Below are positions 25,881 to 35,915 of a DNA stretch of 64,000 nt, one piece after another. Made by a program: the position numbers and the translations under genes. Source of the DNA: M55B167 sp046482825 (GTDB taxonomy: Bacteria; Verrucomicrobiota; Kiritimatiellia; RFP12; UBA1067); assembly GCA_046482825.1 (NCBI GenBank), contig JAWOEI010000028.1, positions 1-64,000 on the forward strand. Reading direction: 5' to 3'. Position 1 is the first letter of the stretch; every line of letters starts with the position of its first letter. The notes under the pieces were generated by a model, which saw nothing but the letters and a program-made list of their open reading frames with translations, was not told the DNA's origin and made no database searches.

Positions 25881-26153
25881 CTAAGCTTCTTCGGTTGCGG
25901 CAGCAGCACGTCTGGCTTTCTTCACCATACTTGCAACCGTTTCCGACAGCTGAGCACCCTTGGACTTCCAGTATTCAATCCGGTCCAGATCCAGCTTGAA
26001 ATTCTCGCCTTCCCTCTTCGGTTCATACCATCCGAGTATCTCTAAAAACTTTCCATCACGTGGTGACCGCTTATCAGCAGCGACAACACGATACGCTGCA
26101 TGATTCCTGCAGCCGGTTCTACGTAGTCTGATTTTGACCATTATTTCCTCCAA
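25881..26153 (-). CDS. rpsP: 30S ribosomal protein S16
   Basis: The 90-residue protein shows VKIRLRRTGCRNHAAYRVVAADKRSPRDGKFLEILGWYEP and the C-terminal RIEYWKSKGAQLSETVASMVKKA, the S16 signature. GGAGGAAATA gives a strong ribosome site. A good sigma70 promoter lies just upstream. It heads the operon with trmD and rplS. Confidence 0.98.
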   Translation of the reverse strand: MEEIMVKIRLRRTGCRNHAAYRVVAADKRSPRDGKFLEILGWYEPKREGENFKLDLDRIEYWKSKGAQLSETVASMVKKARRAAAATEEA

Positions 26154-26163
26154 AATGAACAGT

Positions 26164-26193
26164 AATATACCAATCTATGCCCCTCTTTTGCAA
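26164..26193 (-). promoter_or_regulatory. Promoter of the rpsP operon
   Basis: On the minus strand TTGCAA (26188-26193), an 18-base spacer and TATATT (26164-26169) form a sigma70-like promoter 11 bases before the rpsP ATG. The transcript leader would be very short, with the GGAGG site right after the start. The -35 lies inside a small C-run/G-run inverted repeat. Confidence 0.55.
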
Positions 26194-26358
26194 GGGGGAA
26201 TTTAGGGTTATCTGTATTTTCATGAATTTCAGCGGATCTGTACTCCATTCCCTGCAATCCGTTTACTCGCAGTACATCGGGCAGACGTCAGACAGAATTT
26301 ATTCTCCGTCACTGAAAACACCTGTAACGACTGCTGTAATATCCGGAAGCGAAAAGCA

Positions 26359-29091
26359 TTACTCTTTCGAATTCTTGCCGGAGGACGGTATCTTTTTTTT
26401 CGTCCTTTTTACAGTTTTTCTCGTCGTTGTTTTCTTTGCAGAACCGGAATCCGCCTTTTTTTTCGTTGTTCTTTTTCTGCGTGATGTCGTTTTTTCCGCG
26501 GCCAGCGACAATTCGCCACGCATCCTGAATGTCAGGCAGTCACCCTCGGGAGCAACATCCACATCAATGACTCCGGAAGTAAGCAGCCCGCGCAGCAACT
26601 CTTCCGCAACAGGATCCTCGATGTGGCGTTCCACAGTACGACGCAACGGACGAGCTCCAAGCGAAGGGTCATACCCTTTTGACACGAGAAAATCAACGGC
26701 TTTCGCATTCAGCTTCAGTGAAATATCCTTCGATGCCAGACGATTGCGGACTTTGCTCAGCTCCATATCAAGAATCCGGACGACATCATCCCGGTCGAGT
26801 TTTTTGAAAACAATCAGATCGTCAAAGCGATTCAGCAACTCCGGTTTGAATATCTGTTTGGCGGCAACCATCATCCTGTCCTTGAGGCGCTCGTAATCCA
26901 CACTGCTGGAACCCTTATTGAAACCGAGGCCCTGTCCTTTATCGTAATCAAAACCGAGATTGGAAGTGAGAATCACCACAGTATTACGAAAATCCACCAT
27001 AACCCCCAGACTGTCCGAAAGACGACCCTCTTCCAATATCTGCAAGAGCATGTGCATTACATCGGGATGAGCCTTTTCAACCTCATCAAACAGAACCACA
27101 CTGTAAGGACGGCGACGGACCCGTTCGGTAAGTTGCCCCCCCTCCTCATGTCCAATATAGCCCGGAGGTGAACCTATCAGGCGGGAGACCGTAAATTTCT
27201 CCATATATTCCGACATATCAAGCTGTATCAGAGCTTTTTCATCGCCGAACATCTGTTCCGCCAGAGACTTGGCAAGAAGTGTTTTACCAACACCGGTAGG
27301 GCCGAGAAAGAGGAAGGAACCGATCGGGCGGTCAGGATCCTTCAGATCAGCGCGGGCACGGCGAAGTGCGCGTGCTACAGACTCAATCGCCGGATACTGT
27401 CCGGCCACGTGCTTTTCAAGCTCCTCTTCAATATTAAGCATACGAGTCCGCTCGGTTTTACTCATCCTTTTGATAGGAACACCGGAAATATGGGCAACGG
27501 TTTCAGTTATATCATCAACCGTGACCGGCAAAGCCTTATCAGTACACTCCGCTTTCCACGCGGCCACAATCTCATCGCGCTTCTTCATTGCAACGCGCTC
27601 CCTGTCGCGCAAAGCCGCAGCCTCTTCAAAGTGCTGATTCTTGATGGCTTCGTCTTTTTGCGCACTGATCTCACGTATGGTTTTTTCATGCTCACGGATA
27701 TCAGGCGGCAGTACCGCCACCCGCATACGGACACGCGCACCTGACTCATCAAGAGCGTCTATCGCCTTGTCAGGCAACTGACGCGCCGGCTGATAACGTT
27801 TAGTAAGGCGTACTGCTGCCTCCAGAGCCTCGGCATCGTAAAGAACATTGTGATGGGCTTCATAACGGGGAGCAATCCCCTGAAGAATTCTGATTGCCTC
27901 CTCGATGCCGGGTTCATCAACCCGTACTGTCTGAAAACGGCGTTCCAGGGCAGCATCCTTCTCAATCCGTTTACGATATTCATTCAGTGTCGTTGCGCCT
28001 ATGCACTGCAGCTCACCGCGTGCCAGAGCTGGCTTGATGATATTAGCGGCATCCATGCTGCCTTCAGCTCCACCCGCTCCGACAATGGTATGCAGCTCAT
28101 CCAGAAACAGAATAACATTTTTACTAGCGCGTATTTCCTCCACAACGTTCTTCAGACGTTCTTCAAACTGCCCCCGGTATTTGGTTCCGGCAACCATCAG
28201 AGCCATATCAAGAGCAACAACCCGCTTGCCGCGCACCAGTTCAGGAACATTGCCATCAGCAATAGCCTGGGCAAGACCTTCCACAACCGCTGTTTTACCG
28301 ACACCTGCCTCGCCCAGTAAAACGGCATTGTTTTTTGAACGACGGCAGAGAATCTGCACTACACGCTCCAGCTCTTCTTTGCGGCCTACAACCGGATCCA
28401 GCTCGCCTTTTCCTGCGAGAGCAGTAAGATCACGCCCGAACATATCCAGACCGGAATTTTTCTTGTTCGCGGAAGGGGAATCGCCTGCGAACTGGCCGGG
28501 CGCAACCATTCCCGCACCGAAAATCTCCTCAGGAGAAGGCATACTGTAAGGGCCGGGCAATTCGTCATCGTCATCATCGAAATCACCGAAGACATCCTCC
28601 ATATCATCATCTTCATCAGAATCATTGGTGCGGTTGATCCTGTCAAGTCCGGCGAGAATATCATTCATCAGGGGCATAATACTTTCCTGGCTGATTCCCA
28701 GATGCCTCAGCACATGCCCCGCGACACCTTCACCTTCACGAAGGAGAGCCAGAAATATATGAATAGTGCCAGCAGCTTCAAAACCGGTAACGCGCGCCAG
28801 AGTAACGGCCAGCTGCAGAACTTTTTTAGTCCTCGGCGTATAAGGCAGATCACCGCGTATAGTCACACTGCCATAAGCACCGACAAACCGTTCAACCGAA
28901 TTGCGTATATCGGAAAGATTAACTCCAAATTTCTCCATAATATCAGCCACCACACTGCCATCAACAGCCACTATGCCTATCAGCAGATGTTCCGTGCCGA
29001 CATAGGGATGATTAAGACCTTTAGCCTCACGCATAGCAATATCAACAGCCGCCATGGCCTGGTCTGTGTATTTCCCAAAACTGTCTAACAT
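26359..29091 (-). CDS. clpC: ATP-dependent Clp protease ATPase, ClpC type
   Basis: The 910-residue AAA+ unfoldase has an N-terminal double Clp_N domain (1-145), a strongly acidic linker (about 156-180, with runs of Asp), first AAA module with GEAGVGKTAVVEG near residue 258, a UVR-like coiled segment (HFEEAAALRDRE near 480), and second AAA module with GPTGVGKTLLAKSL near 598. An LGF tripeptide after the second module (GLGFNKG) is the expected ClpP-docking loop. The C-terminus carries an unusual ~45-residue Lys/Arg/Ser/Thr-rich tail not found in typical ClpC. It unfolds proteins for ClpP, which is not in the window. AAGGTGA precedes the ATG. Confidence 0.96.
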   Translation of the reverse strand: MLDSFGKYTDQAMAAVDIAMREAKGLNHPYVGTEHLLIGIVAVDGSVVADIMEKFGVNLSDIRNSVERFVGAYGSVTIRGDLPYTPRTKKVLQLAVTLARVTGFEAAGTIHIFLALLREGEGVAGHVLRHLGISQESIMPLMNDILAGLDRINRTNDSDEDDDMEDVFGDFDDDDDELPGPYSMPSPEEIFGAGMVAPGQFAGDSPSANKKNSGLDMFGRDLTALAGKGELDPVVGRKEELERVVQILCRRSKNNAVLLGEAGVGKTAVVEGLAQAIADGNVPELVRGKRVVALDMALMVAGTKYRGQFEERLKNVVEEIRASKNVILFLDELHTIVGAGGAEGSMDAANIIKPALARGELQCIGATTLNEYRKRIEKDAALERRFQTVRVDEPGIEEAIRILQGIAPRYEAHHNVLYDAEALEAAVRLTKRYQPARQLPDKAIDALDESGARVRMRVAVLPPDIREHEKTIREISAQKDEAIKNQHFEEAAALRDRERVAMKKRDEIVAAWKAECTDKALPVTVDDITETVAHISGVPIKRMSKTERTRMLNIEEELEKHVAGQYPAIESVARALRRARADLKDPDRPIGSFLFLGPTGVGKTLLAKSLAEQMFGDEKALIQLDMSEYMEKFTVSRLIGSPPGYIGHEEGGQLTERVRRRPYSVVLFDEVEKAHPDVMHMLLQILEEGRLSDSLGVMVDFRNTVVILTSNLGFDYDKGQGLGFNKGSSSVDYERLKDRMMVAAKQIFKPELLNRFDDLIVFKKLDRDDVVRILDMELSKVRNRLASKDISLKLNAKAVDFLVSKGYDPSLGARPLRRTVERHIEDPVAEELLRGLLTSGVIDVDVAPEGDCLTFRMRGELSLAAEKTTSRRKRTTKKKADSGSAKKTTTRKTVKRTKKKIPSSGKNSKE

Positions 29092-29355
29092 AAATTCACC
29101 TTATTAAAATTCCCGGGAGAAAAAATCAATTCCGCTGCTTGAGGCCTGAATCACTGCCGAATGCGGAAAATTACATTATCAGATACCTGAACCTGTTTGT
29201 CTCCATGAATTCTTTATATTAACAAAACCCGGTGTGAACGGCAAGGTCAGGACAGAAATCAGACGCAGGAGAAAAATGTATATCCGCAACAAAGCTTGCG
29301 CCCATGAAAACCGCTCGCAAAAAGATGTGACAGAATCTATATACACCGAATACAG

Positions 29356-30981
29356 CTAGACCCTTTTTTGCGCCAACATTTTAAGCACCTGGCTTCTGAT
29401 GAGGTTAAAGAGTTCGTGGATCTCGGTGATTTTCAGAATATAGGCGGCAAACAAATAGATAACTCCGAAAAGACTTCCTGTAAGAACCAGTTTAACCAAA
29501 TCGCCCATGCGTCCGCAGAGCTGATCCGGGGCGGAAAGCTGTCCAAGCAGAAACCAGGCCGCCGCTCCTGCGGCAACAGATGCAAGAGTTACTCTCAGCA
29601 GGAAAAGCCAGGTATCCCTGAAAGGGAAAACAGGAGCATTTTTTTTGAGAAACAGTGTTAATGTCACACTCTTGAGTATGCGGGAAAGAGCAAACCCGCC
29701 AGCTATAAAACTGAGCATTGCCACTCCGTTGCCTTCGGCAAGATGCAATCCGATCCAGCTGATGATAATACTCAGCGTTGAAAAGAAAATGCCGGTCAAT
29801 GTTACCGTCCACATGCGACGGTTAGCAAAAAATGCCTGCATAGTAAGAGATTCAATGGCACCGGCAGGGAGAACAAAGGTATAGAATGAAAGCGCAAGGG
29901 CGGTACGGTGAACCGCTGTCTGATCAAAAAAGCCCCCCTGAAAGATAAAGGATGTAAAAGGCACGGATATCACAGCGACAAGCAAGGCAAAGGGAATGAA
30001 TGCCGCCATAAGCATGCGGCCGAAATGTGTGACCAGGCGTCCGAGTTCGCGCTGGTCTTTCCTGTCAACAAGCTCACAGAAAAAAGGAAACACAGCGATT
30101 GAAAGGGTATAGGGAACCAGCCAATGGACAGTACTCTGCAGTTTACGCCCGAGGCTGTTGGCCTGCATAAGCCCGCTTTCTTCAATTGTGCTGAGTACGT
30201 AAACATCATTCACCTGATCGCGGATTTTAGCCACTATAATTCCGGCCAACAGCGGAACCATCAGCCAGAGTAGCTTTTTCATGAAAGGGTGGTGTAGATC
30301 GAATCCAAAACGGAAGAGATACAGCTTATCGCGCAGCCCGTAAAGGTGTGTGCCTATCTTGCACAGCGAACCGCCCACCAGGCCCCACATCAGCATCTGC
30401 GCGCAGTCTTTCCCAAGAACAACTCCGGCTATCAGAAAGGTGACCGCGCAGAATTTCCAGACAGCATCGCCGAAGGCGGCAAGAAAAAAACGCTTGTGTG
30501 CATTGAGCAACACATAGGTTGTCGAACCTAGTGAAAGACCGATCAACGCAGGCGAGAGCGTCTTGAAACTCCGTGTCGCCAGGGCAAATTTTTCAGGAGA
30601 GTAATCCCCGGCTGTACAAAGCGAAACCACCCACTGCGGAGCCAGGAAAAGCAGGAGAGACGCAAAGGCCAGCAGAACAAACTGTATGCTGAGAACACTG
30701 TTGGCAAACCTCCAGGCATCCTTGAGTCTGCCCCTGTCGAGTTCGCGCATGAAAAGTGGCAAAAAAGCGGGGGCAAGGGCCTCCTCGCCTATCAGAAAGA
30801 GGGTGAAAATACCATGTTCAAAAGCGAATGTATAAACAACATCATAGGTTTCCTTGGGAAGAAACTCTGTCATGAAACGAGCCTGGATCAAACCGGCCAG
30901 TTTGAACAGAATATGGGCAATACCGACAAACAGCCCGGCCTTGAAAATCTTTGACTCAAGCTTTGTTCCTGTTATCCCCAT
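29356..30981 (-). CDS. murJ: Lipid II flippase MurJ
   Basis: A 541-residue membrane protein with about 14 helices, including LARFMTEFLPKETYDVVYTFA-type start (GLIQARFMTEFL) and EEALAPAFLPLFMRELDRG, the MurJ/MviN hallmark. MurJ moves lipid-linked peptidoglycan precursor across the inner membrane. GGGGGTTTCT precedes the ATG. The protein keeps basic residues in TM1-2 as in the family, though exact substrate residues cannot be aligned by eye. It is followed on the same strand by clpC and preceded by the msbA-like gene with a 112-base gap. Confidence 0.93.
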   Translation of the reverse strand: MGITGTKLESKIFKAGLFVGIAHILFKLAGLIQARFMTEFLPKETYDVVYTFAFEHGIFTLFLIGEEALAPAFLPLFMRELDRGRLKDAWRFANSVLSIQFVLLAFASLLLFLAPQWVVSLCTAGDYSPEKFALATRSFKTLSPALIGLSLGSTTYVLLNAHKRFFLAAFGDAVWKFCAVTFLIAGVVLGKDCAQMLMWGLVGGSLCKIGTHLYGLRDKLYLFRFGFDLHHPFMKKLLWLMVPLLAGIIVAKIRDQVNDVYVLSTIEESGLMQANSLGRKLQSTVHWLVPYTLSIAVFPFFCELVDRKDQRELGRLVTHFGRMLMAAFIPFALLVAVISVPFTSFIFQGGFFDQTAVHRTALALSFYTFVLPAGAIESLTMQAFFANRRMWTVTLTGIFFSTLSIIISWIGLHLAEGNGVAMLSFIAGGFALSRILKSVTLTLFLKKNAPVFPFRDTWLFLLRVTLASVAAGAAAWFLLGQLSAPDQLCGRMGDLVKLVLTGSLFGVIYLFAAYILKITEIHELFNLIRSQVLKMLAQKRV

Positions 30982-31093
30982 AGAAACCCCCGTTTAAAAA
31001 ATGAATTACAAAGGATGAAAACAGGGATGCAGAGCGGAACATGAACATAACAACACTTTTCTATGACGATTTTCTTCCCTCATCTTTCATCCT

Positions 31094-33061
31094 TCATTCC
31101 ATCGTCTGCATATCACAGAAATTGCGATAATCCCCGTGCTGGCTGTAAAGTTCATCGTGGGTGCCGCTTTCTTTTATCCGCCCGTTTTCAAGCACCAGAA
31201 TTTTATCCGCATGTTTGATTGTGCTCAGGCGGTGAGCTATGGCAAAGGTTGTGCGGTTGCTCATAAGTTTATTGATTGCATCCTGAACCAGGCGTTCAGT
31301 CACAGTATCAAGCGCACTGGTAGCCTCATCCAGGATAAGAACAGGCGGATTTTTGAGGATAGCACGGGCAATGGAAATGCGCTGCCTTTCTCCGCCGCTG
31401 AGGGACATCCCCTTCTCCCCGCAGATTCTGTCATAGCCCTCTTCAGCTGCGACAATAAACTCATGGGCATTGGCCATTTTTGCAGCATTTTCTATCTGCT
31501 TCTGCGTGGCATCCGGCGAACCATAGGCGATATTGTTGGCAATTGTATCATTGAACAGGACAGTCTCCTGGGAAACCACACCTATCATTGCTCTAAGACC
31601 CTTTGTTGAAATATCTTTGACGTTGATGCCGTCCATAGTAACAGAACCTGATGTAACATCATAAAAGCGGGCCAGAAGGTTTGCCAGTGTGGTTTTGCCG
31701 GATCCGGTTCCCCCGACAACAGCAACAACAGAACCGTATGGTATTTCAAATGAAACATCTCTGACAGCCGGTGTACCGCATCCCTCATAGGTAAACGAAA
31801 CATTATTGAAGCTGATTTTATCATCAAGCGAAACTTTCGGTACCGGATTTTCAGCTTCCTCAAGATGACTCTGCACATCAAGGAGTGAAAAAATGCGTCC
31901 CAGAGCGGCGCGCCCTCTTTCGATCTGGGCCTGCACTTTACTCAGCTGTTTCATCGGACGGTAGGCAACGACAAAAGGCACAATCAAAGGAACTATATCC
32001 GAAAGCGAATATCTGCGGGCATAACAATAAAACACAAAAACAGCGGCAAGAACCAGACCGACACACTCAACTGACGGACCGATCAGAAGTTCAAAACGCA
32101 GAGCCCTCATAACACTTTTAAGATAATAAAGATTTATTTTACAATATCTCTGCTGTTCCACTGCTTCCATATGATAGGATTTAACCACTCGTATGCATGT
32201 TATGCTTTCGTGGAGTTTCGAAGAGACATAAGAAATTCGTTCCAGTGATTTGCGTGCCCACTTGCGCACCATGTTTCCGATAACCGCCATAGGAAGAATA
32301 AACAGAGGAAACCCGACCACAACAATTACCAGGGTTTCAATCATGCCGTCTTTGAAAGCGGAGTAAATCACATAACCGATAGATATGGCGATTTCAAACG
32401 GAGCCCTGCATGCTTCCGCGAAGGTTCTTGAAATAACGCGGTCAACCATCTGAGGATCACTTGTGCATCTGCTCATCAGCTGACCGACATCAGTACGGCC
32501 GAAGAAAGCGAGCGACTGGTTCTGCAGATGGTCAAAAAGGTCCACGCGGAAATCTCTGACAACGTGAGCGCCTGTCCAGCGCAGGAAGTAGTGGTTGATA
32601 TAGGTCATGAACATTTTAAAAAGGGCGACAAGTGTCACCACTAGACCTATAAGCAGCATTGCTTCTGTCATTTTCCCCTGCTCATCCCTGAATTCCAGAC
32701 CGAACCTTTCACCCACTTTTTCCACTTCATAAAACCAGGGCGGCAACTCAGGTTCATGTTCAGCTTCAGTAATGACCGGCGCTGTATTTTCTTCCGTCAT
32801 CCCTGCGGAAGCAACGGCCTCACCCGATACTTCAGCCGGTTCAGACATCACAACGGACTCAACCTGCGCCTGTTTACGGGACACTGATTGCATCTGTTCG
32901 ATAACAGGACCGATGACCTGAAAAATCGGCAGCCAGGCGGAAGCCGTAACTGAACCTGCCAGAAGACCGACAATCAGGCGGAAACGGTATTTCACAGCAT
33001 AACGATAAAGACGACCGTATGCCTCTTTAACGGAATATTCCCTGTCAAAAAATTCGGTCAT
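31094..33061 (-). CDS. MsbA-like ABC exporter (fused permease-ATPase)
   Basis: The 655-residue half-transporter has six helices then an ATPase domain: Walker A VGGTGSGKTTL, Q-loop VVSQETVLF, signature LSGGERQRISIARAIL, Walker B PVLILDEATSALD, and AIAHRLSTI. The layout and the ADRILVLENGRI-like end match MsbA, the lipid A-core flippase, or related lipid exporters. Between helices 1 and 2 there is an insertion of about 80 polar, Glu-rich residues (about 47-125) that would lie in the periplasm and is not typical. It lies between trxB and murJ, a reasonable envelope-biogenesis neighbourhood. Confidence 0.85.
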   Translation of the reverse strand: MTEFFDREYSVKEAYGRLYRYAVKYRFRLIVGLLAGSVTASAWLPIFQVIGPVIEQMQSVSRKQAQVESVVMSEPAEVSGEAVASAGMTEENTAPVITEAEHEPELPPWFYEVEKVGERFGLEFRDEQGKMTEAMLLIGLVVTLVALFKMFMTYINHYFLRWTGAHVVRDFRVDLFDHLQNQSLAFFGRTDVGQLMSRCTSDPQMVDRVISRTFAEACRAPFEIAISIGYVIYSAFKDGMIETLVIVVVGFPLFILPMAVIGNMVRKWARKSLERISYVSSKLHESITCIRVVKSYHMEAVEQQRYCKINLYYLKSVMRALRFELLIGPSVECVGLVLAAVFVFYCYARRYSLSDIVPLIVPFVVAYRPMKQLSKVQAQIERGRAALGRIFSLLDVQSHLEEAENPVPKVSLDDKISFNNVSFTYEGCGTPAVRDVSFEIPYGSVVAVVGGTGSGKTTLANLLARFYDVTSGSVTMDGINVKDISTKGLRAMIGVVSQETVLFNDTIANNIAYGSPDATQKQIENAAKMANAHEFIVAAEEGYDRICGEKGMSLSGGERQRISIARAILKNPPVLILDEATSALDTVTERLVQDAINKLMSNRTTFAIAHRLSTIKHADKILVLENGRIKESGTHDELYSQHGDYRNFCDMQTME

Positions 33062-33106
33062 TTATATAGATTCTTTCCAGATCCGCCAGCTTTTATTCCT
33101 ACGGAC

Positions 33107-33206
33107 GGCCGTACGGCCTGATTAGAGTTGTATTCCTAATCTGTTGCCCGGCACTCTTTTGAAGAAAGGAATACTGAAACCCGGGCTGATGGCGGCTTAC
33201 ATCAGC
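33107..33206. repeat. Three palindromic elements between trxB and the msbA-like gene
   Basis: Within 100 bases there are GGCCGTACGGCC (33107-33118, a perfect 12-base palindrome), GTATTCCT/AGGAATAC arms about 28 bases apart (33131-33174 region), and GCTGATG/CATCAGC (33185-33206). None has a T tract. They may act as mRNA hairpins separating the two minus-strand genes. Confidence 0.35.
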
Positions 33207-33228
33207 AATCCCGCGAGACAACCACCTA

Positions 33229-34146
33229 TTACGCATTATGAAGCCAGCGGTCGGCTTCCAGAGCAGCTATACAGCCAGTGCTTGCGGCAGTGACGGCCTG
33301 TTTATAGTACCGGTCCTGAACATCCCCGGATGCAAACACACCAGCTACCTTGGTACGGGTATTTTCCGTAATTATATAACCGTCGTCATCAAGATCGAGA
33401 TATTTTCTGAAAATATCCGTATTCGGCGTATGTCCTATAGCCAGGAAAACGCCCTGCACAGGCAACTCAGTCACATCGCCTGTTTTCACATTCCTGACCT
33501 TGAGGCCTGTCACCTGGTCCTTTTCCACGTCTAGGAACTCATCTGCCACAGAGTCCCACATGATATCGATTTTATCTGATTTAAGAACCCGCTCACCCAT
33601 TATACGTGAGGCCCGGAACTCATCGCGTCTGTGGATCAGCGTGACCTTGGCGGCAATGCGTGAAAGATAGAGAGCATCTTCACATGCTGTATCACCTCCA
33701 CCGATAACAGCGACATCCTTATTCTTGTAGAAAGCACCGTCGCAGGTTGCGCAGGCGGAAACACCTTTGCCCATCAGAGCCTGCTCCGACTCCAGGCCCA
33801 GGTAGCGGGCGCTGGCTCCGGTAGCGATTATCAGAGCTCTGGTTCTAATTTCACCTTCAACCGTCAGAGAAAGCTTTTTGGTTTCATCCGAAAGATCACA
33901 GGCTGTAACCTCATCCATCAGTATCCGCACGCCCAGGCGTTCCGCCTGTTTTTTCATTGTTTCAACCAGAGTTGTACCGTCAACAGGGTTTTCAAAACCG
34001 GGATAATTCTCAACATCGCTTGTCTGAGTTAGCTGCCCGCCCGGAGTCATGCCTGTCACTACGACCGGTGAGAGTTCAGCACGCGCGGCATAAATAGCGG
34101 CAGTCATACCGGCAGGACCGCTACCGACTATAACAATTTTTTCCAT
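33229..34146 (-). CDS. trxB: Thioredoxin reductase
   Basis: The 305-residue flavoprotein has FAD-binding GSGPAGMTAAIYAARA, the redox pair C132-A-T-C135 (SACATCDGAFYKNK), the NADPH loop VIGGGDTACEDALYL with HRRDEFRAS, and the closing GVFASGDVQDRYYKQAVTAAS. It passes electrons from NADPH to thioredoxin. AAAGGA precedes the ATG. It follows the pilus ATPase genes on the same strand, 45 bases after the last; this may be a chance neighbour. Confidence 0.96.
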   Translation of the reverse strand: MEKIVIVGSGPAGMTAAIYAARAELSPVVVTGMTPGGQLTQTSDVENYPGFENPVDGTTLVETMKKQAERLGVRILMDEVTACDLSDETKKLSLTVEGEIRTRALIIATGASARYLGLESEQALMGKGVSACATCDGAFYKNKDVAVIGGGDTACEDALYLSRIAAKVTLIHRRDEFRASRIMGERVLKSDKIDIMWDSVADEFLDVEKDQVTGLKVRNVKTGDVTELPVQGVFLAIGHTPNTDIFRKYLDLDDDGYIITENTRTKVAGVFASGDVQDRYYKQAVTAASTGCIAALEADRWLHNA

Positions 34147-34191
34147 GATTATCTTATCCTTTCATGCGTATGAAGCGGATCAGTGCGGCAA

Positions 34192-35910
34192 TTACGTATA
34201 TCTCAGCACTTCGTCCACAGTGGTGTAACCATCAAGCACGTTACGGATGGCATCCTCACGCAGAGTACGCATTCCCAGCTCACGTGCCTTTTCGCGGATA
34301 TATAGTGTCGGGCTGCGGTCGTTGATAAGCTGTCTGAGCGGATCGCTCATGCGCAGATATTCAAACACGCCTTTACGTCCTTTATATCCTGTGCCATTAC
34401 ACTTGGAACAGCCGCGCCCGTAGAAAAACTGGCGGTCACCAACATCTGAAGGAGTTAACCCGAGGCTGTCCAGAGCCTCTTTATCCGGCGTATAACCCTC
34501 TTTACAGTTAAGGCATATTGTACGGGTCAGACGCTGACCGAGCACACCTTCCAGCGTTGATGAAAGCAGATACGGTGCAACATTCATATCTGCAAGACGG
34601 GTAACGGCACCAGCGGCATCGTTGGTATGCAGAGTACTGAAGACAAAGTGCCCTGTCAAGGCAGCCTGGACAGCTATCTGTGCGGTTTCAAGGTCACGGA
34701 TTTCGCCTATCATCATAATGTCGGGGTCCTGACGCAGGAAAGCACGCAGTACCTTCGCAAAGGTATTACCGGCACTGGGATTTACCTGAACCTGGATAAT
34801 TCCGTCAACATCATATTCAACCGGTTCCTCCGCGGTCAGCAGTTTAGATTCGATTCTGTTAATCTGACGAAGGCAAGAGTACAGAGTTGTGGTTTTACCT
34901 GAACCGGTTGGGCCGGTCACAATAAGAATGCCGTTGGGTTTTTCGATGTCTATAGTGACATCTTCATAGATATCCTCGGGAAAACCCACATTTTCGATAT
35001 CAAGAGAAACAACAGAGCGGTCAAGTACACGGAGCACCACGCTTTCACCGTGAGCTGTCGGCAGGCAGGACACACGCAAGTCCACCTGATGTCCGGCAAC
35101 TGTCAGCGAGATGCGACCGTCCTGGGGAACACGGCGTTCGGCGATATTCAGTCCTGACATAACCTTGATACGGGATATAATCGCAAGAGCCAGTCGTTTG
35201 GGCGGGGGAGACATCTCATAAAGGGCGCCATCCACACGGTAACGGATACGGAAAGTTGTTTCAAAAGGCTCAAAGTGAATATCCGAAGCGCGGTCGGTCA
35301 CAGCCTGATACAACACCAGGTTCACAAAACGTATAACAGGCGCGGCCGCCGCGGCATTCTCAAGTGAAGCAGAGTCCGCTTCGTCCACGGAAAGAGAATT
35401 ATCCGATTCCATGTCGGATTCAAGTCCGTCTATCATATCCGCCATTGAGGTGCTTTCCTCACCGTAATACTCACGTATACGCTCCAGCACGTCCTTTTCT
35501 TTGGCAAAGGCAAACTCAACATCGCGAGTCAGAACAAACATGAGTTCATCCATGACATGCGGATCAATCAGATTTGCAGTTGCCAATGTCACTGTTCCGC
35601 CGGTGGCATGCACAGGCAGAACATTATACATACGCGCAATATTAGCGGGAACGGCATCGATAAGATCCGGATCAAACGAAGCAATCTCCAGATCAATCAC
35701 ATCACATCCCTGATAGGATGCCATCATGCCGAGGAGATCTTCTTCGGAAACATATCCATTATCAATCAGTATTTTGCGGATTGAATTACCTGAACGCCTT
35801 TTTTCTTCGCGCAGCTCTTCGCTCTGCTGTTCATCTATCACGCCGTTGCTGATAGCCAGATCGATCAGCGGATCGTATTGTGCTGTATCTGTCGTGACCA
35901 TATCTTCCAT
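34192..35910 (-). CDS. GspE/PilB-family secretion or pilus extension ATPase (copy 2)
   Basis: The 572-residue protein has an N-terminal T2SSE domain (GVIDEQQSEELREEKRRSG to about 150), an acidic Ser/Asp linker, then the ATPase core with ASDIHFEPFE, Walker A GPTGSGKTTTLYS, the Asp box RQDPDIMMIGEIRDLETA, His box TGHFVFSTLHTND, and a zinc clasp (CLNCKEGY and CSKCNGTGYKGRKG). Such ATPases power pilin or pseudopilin assembly. AGAGGTAA precedes the ATG, five bases after the pilT stop. A close paralogue lies just upstream of pilT, an unusual duplication. Confidence 0.93.
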   Translation of the reverse strand: MEDMVTTDTAQYDPLIDLAISNGVIDEQQSEELREEKRRSGNSIRKILIDNGYVSEEDLLGMMASYQGCDVIDLEIASFDPDLIDAVPANIARMYNVLPVHATGGTVTLATANLIDPHVMDELMFVLTRDVEFAFAKEKDVLERIREYYGEESTSMADMIDGLESDMESDNSLSVDEADSASLENAAAAAPVIRFVNLVLYQAVTDRASDIHFEPFETTFRIRYRVDGALYEMSPPPKRLALAIISRIKVMSGLNIAERRVPQDGRISLTVAGHQVDLRVSCLPTAHGESVVLRVLDRSVVSLDIENVGFPEDIYEDVTIDIEKPNGILIVTGPTGSGKTTTLYSCLRQINRIESKLLTAEEPVEYDVDGIIQVQVNPSAGNTFAKVLRAFLRQDPDIMMIGEIRDLETAQIAVQAALTGHFVFSTLHTNDAAGAVTRLADMNVAPYLLSSTLEGVLGQRLTRTICLNCKEGYTPDKEALDSLGLTPSDVGDRQFFYGRGCSKCNGTGYKGRKGVFEYLRMSDPLRQLINDRSPTLYIREKARELGMRTLREDAIRNVLDGYTTVDEVLRYT

Positions 35911-35915
35911 AAAAA

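Noticed and set aside
26177..26896. Long plus-strand frame opposite clpC
   Set aside because: It is antisense to the conserved second AAA module and has Ser/Arg-rich, non-protein-like composition.
33107..33118. GGCCGTACGGCC as an attachment site
   Set aside because: No integrase or mobile gene is nearby and no second copy was noticed; a simple hairpin is enough.
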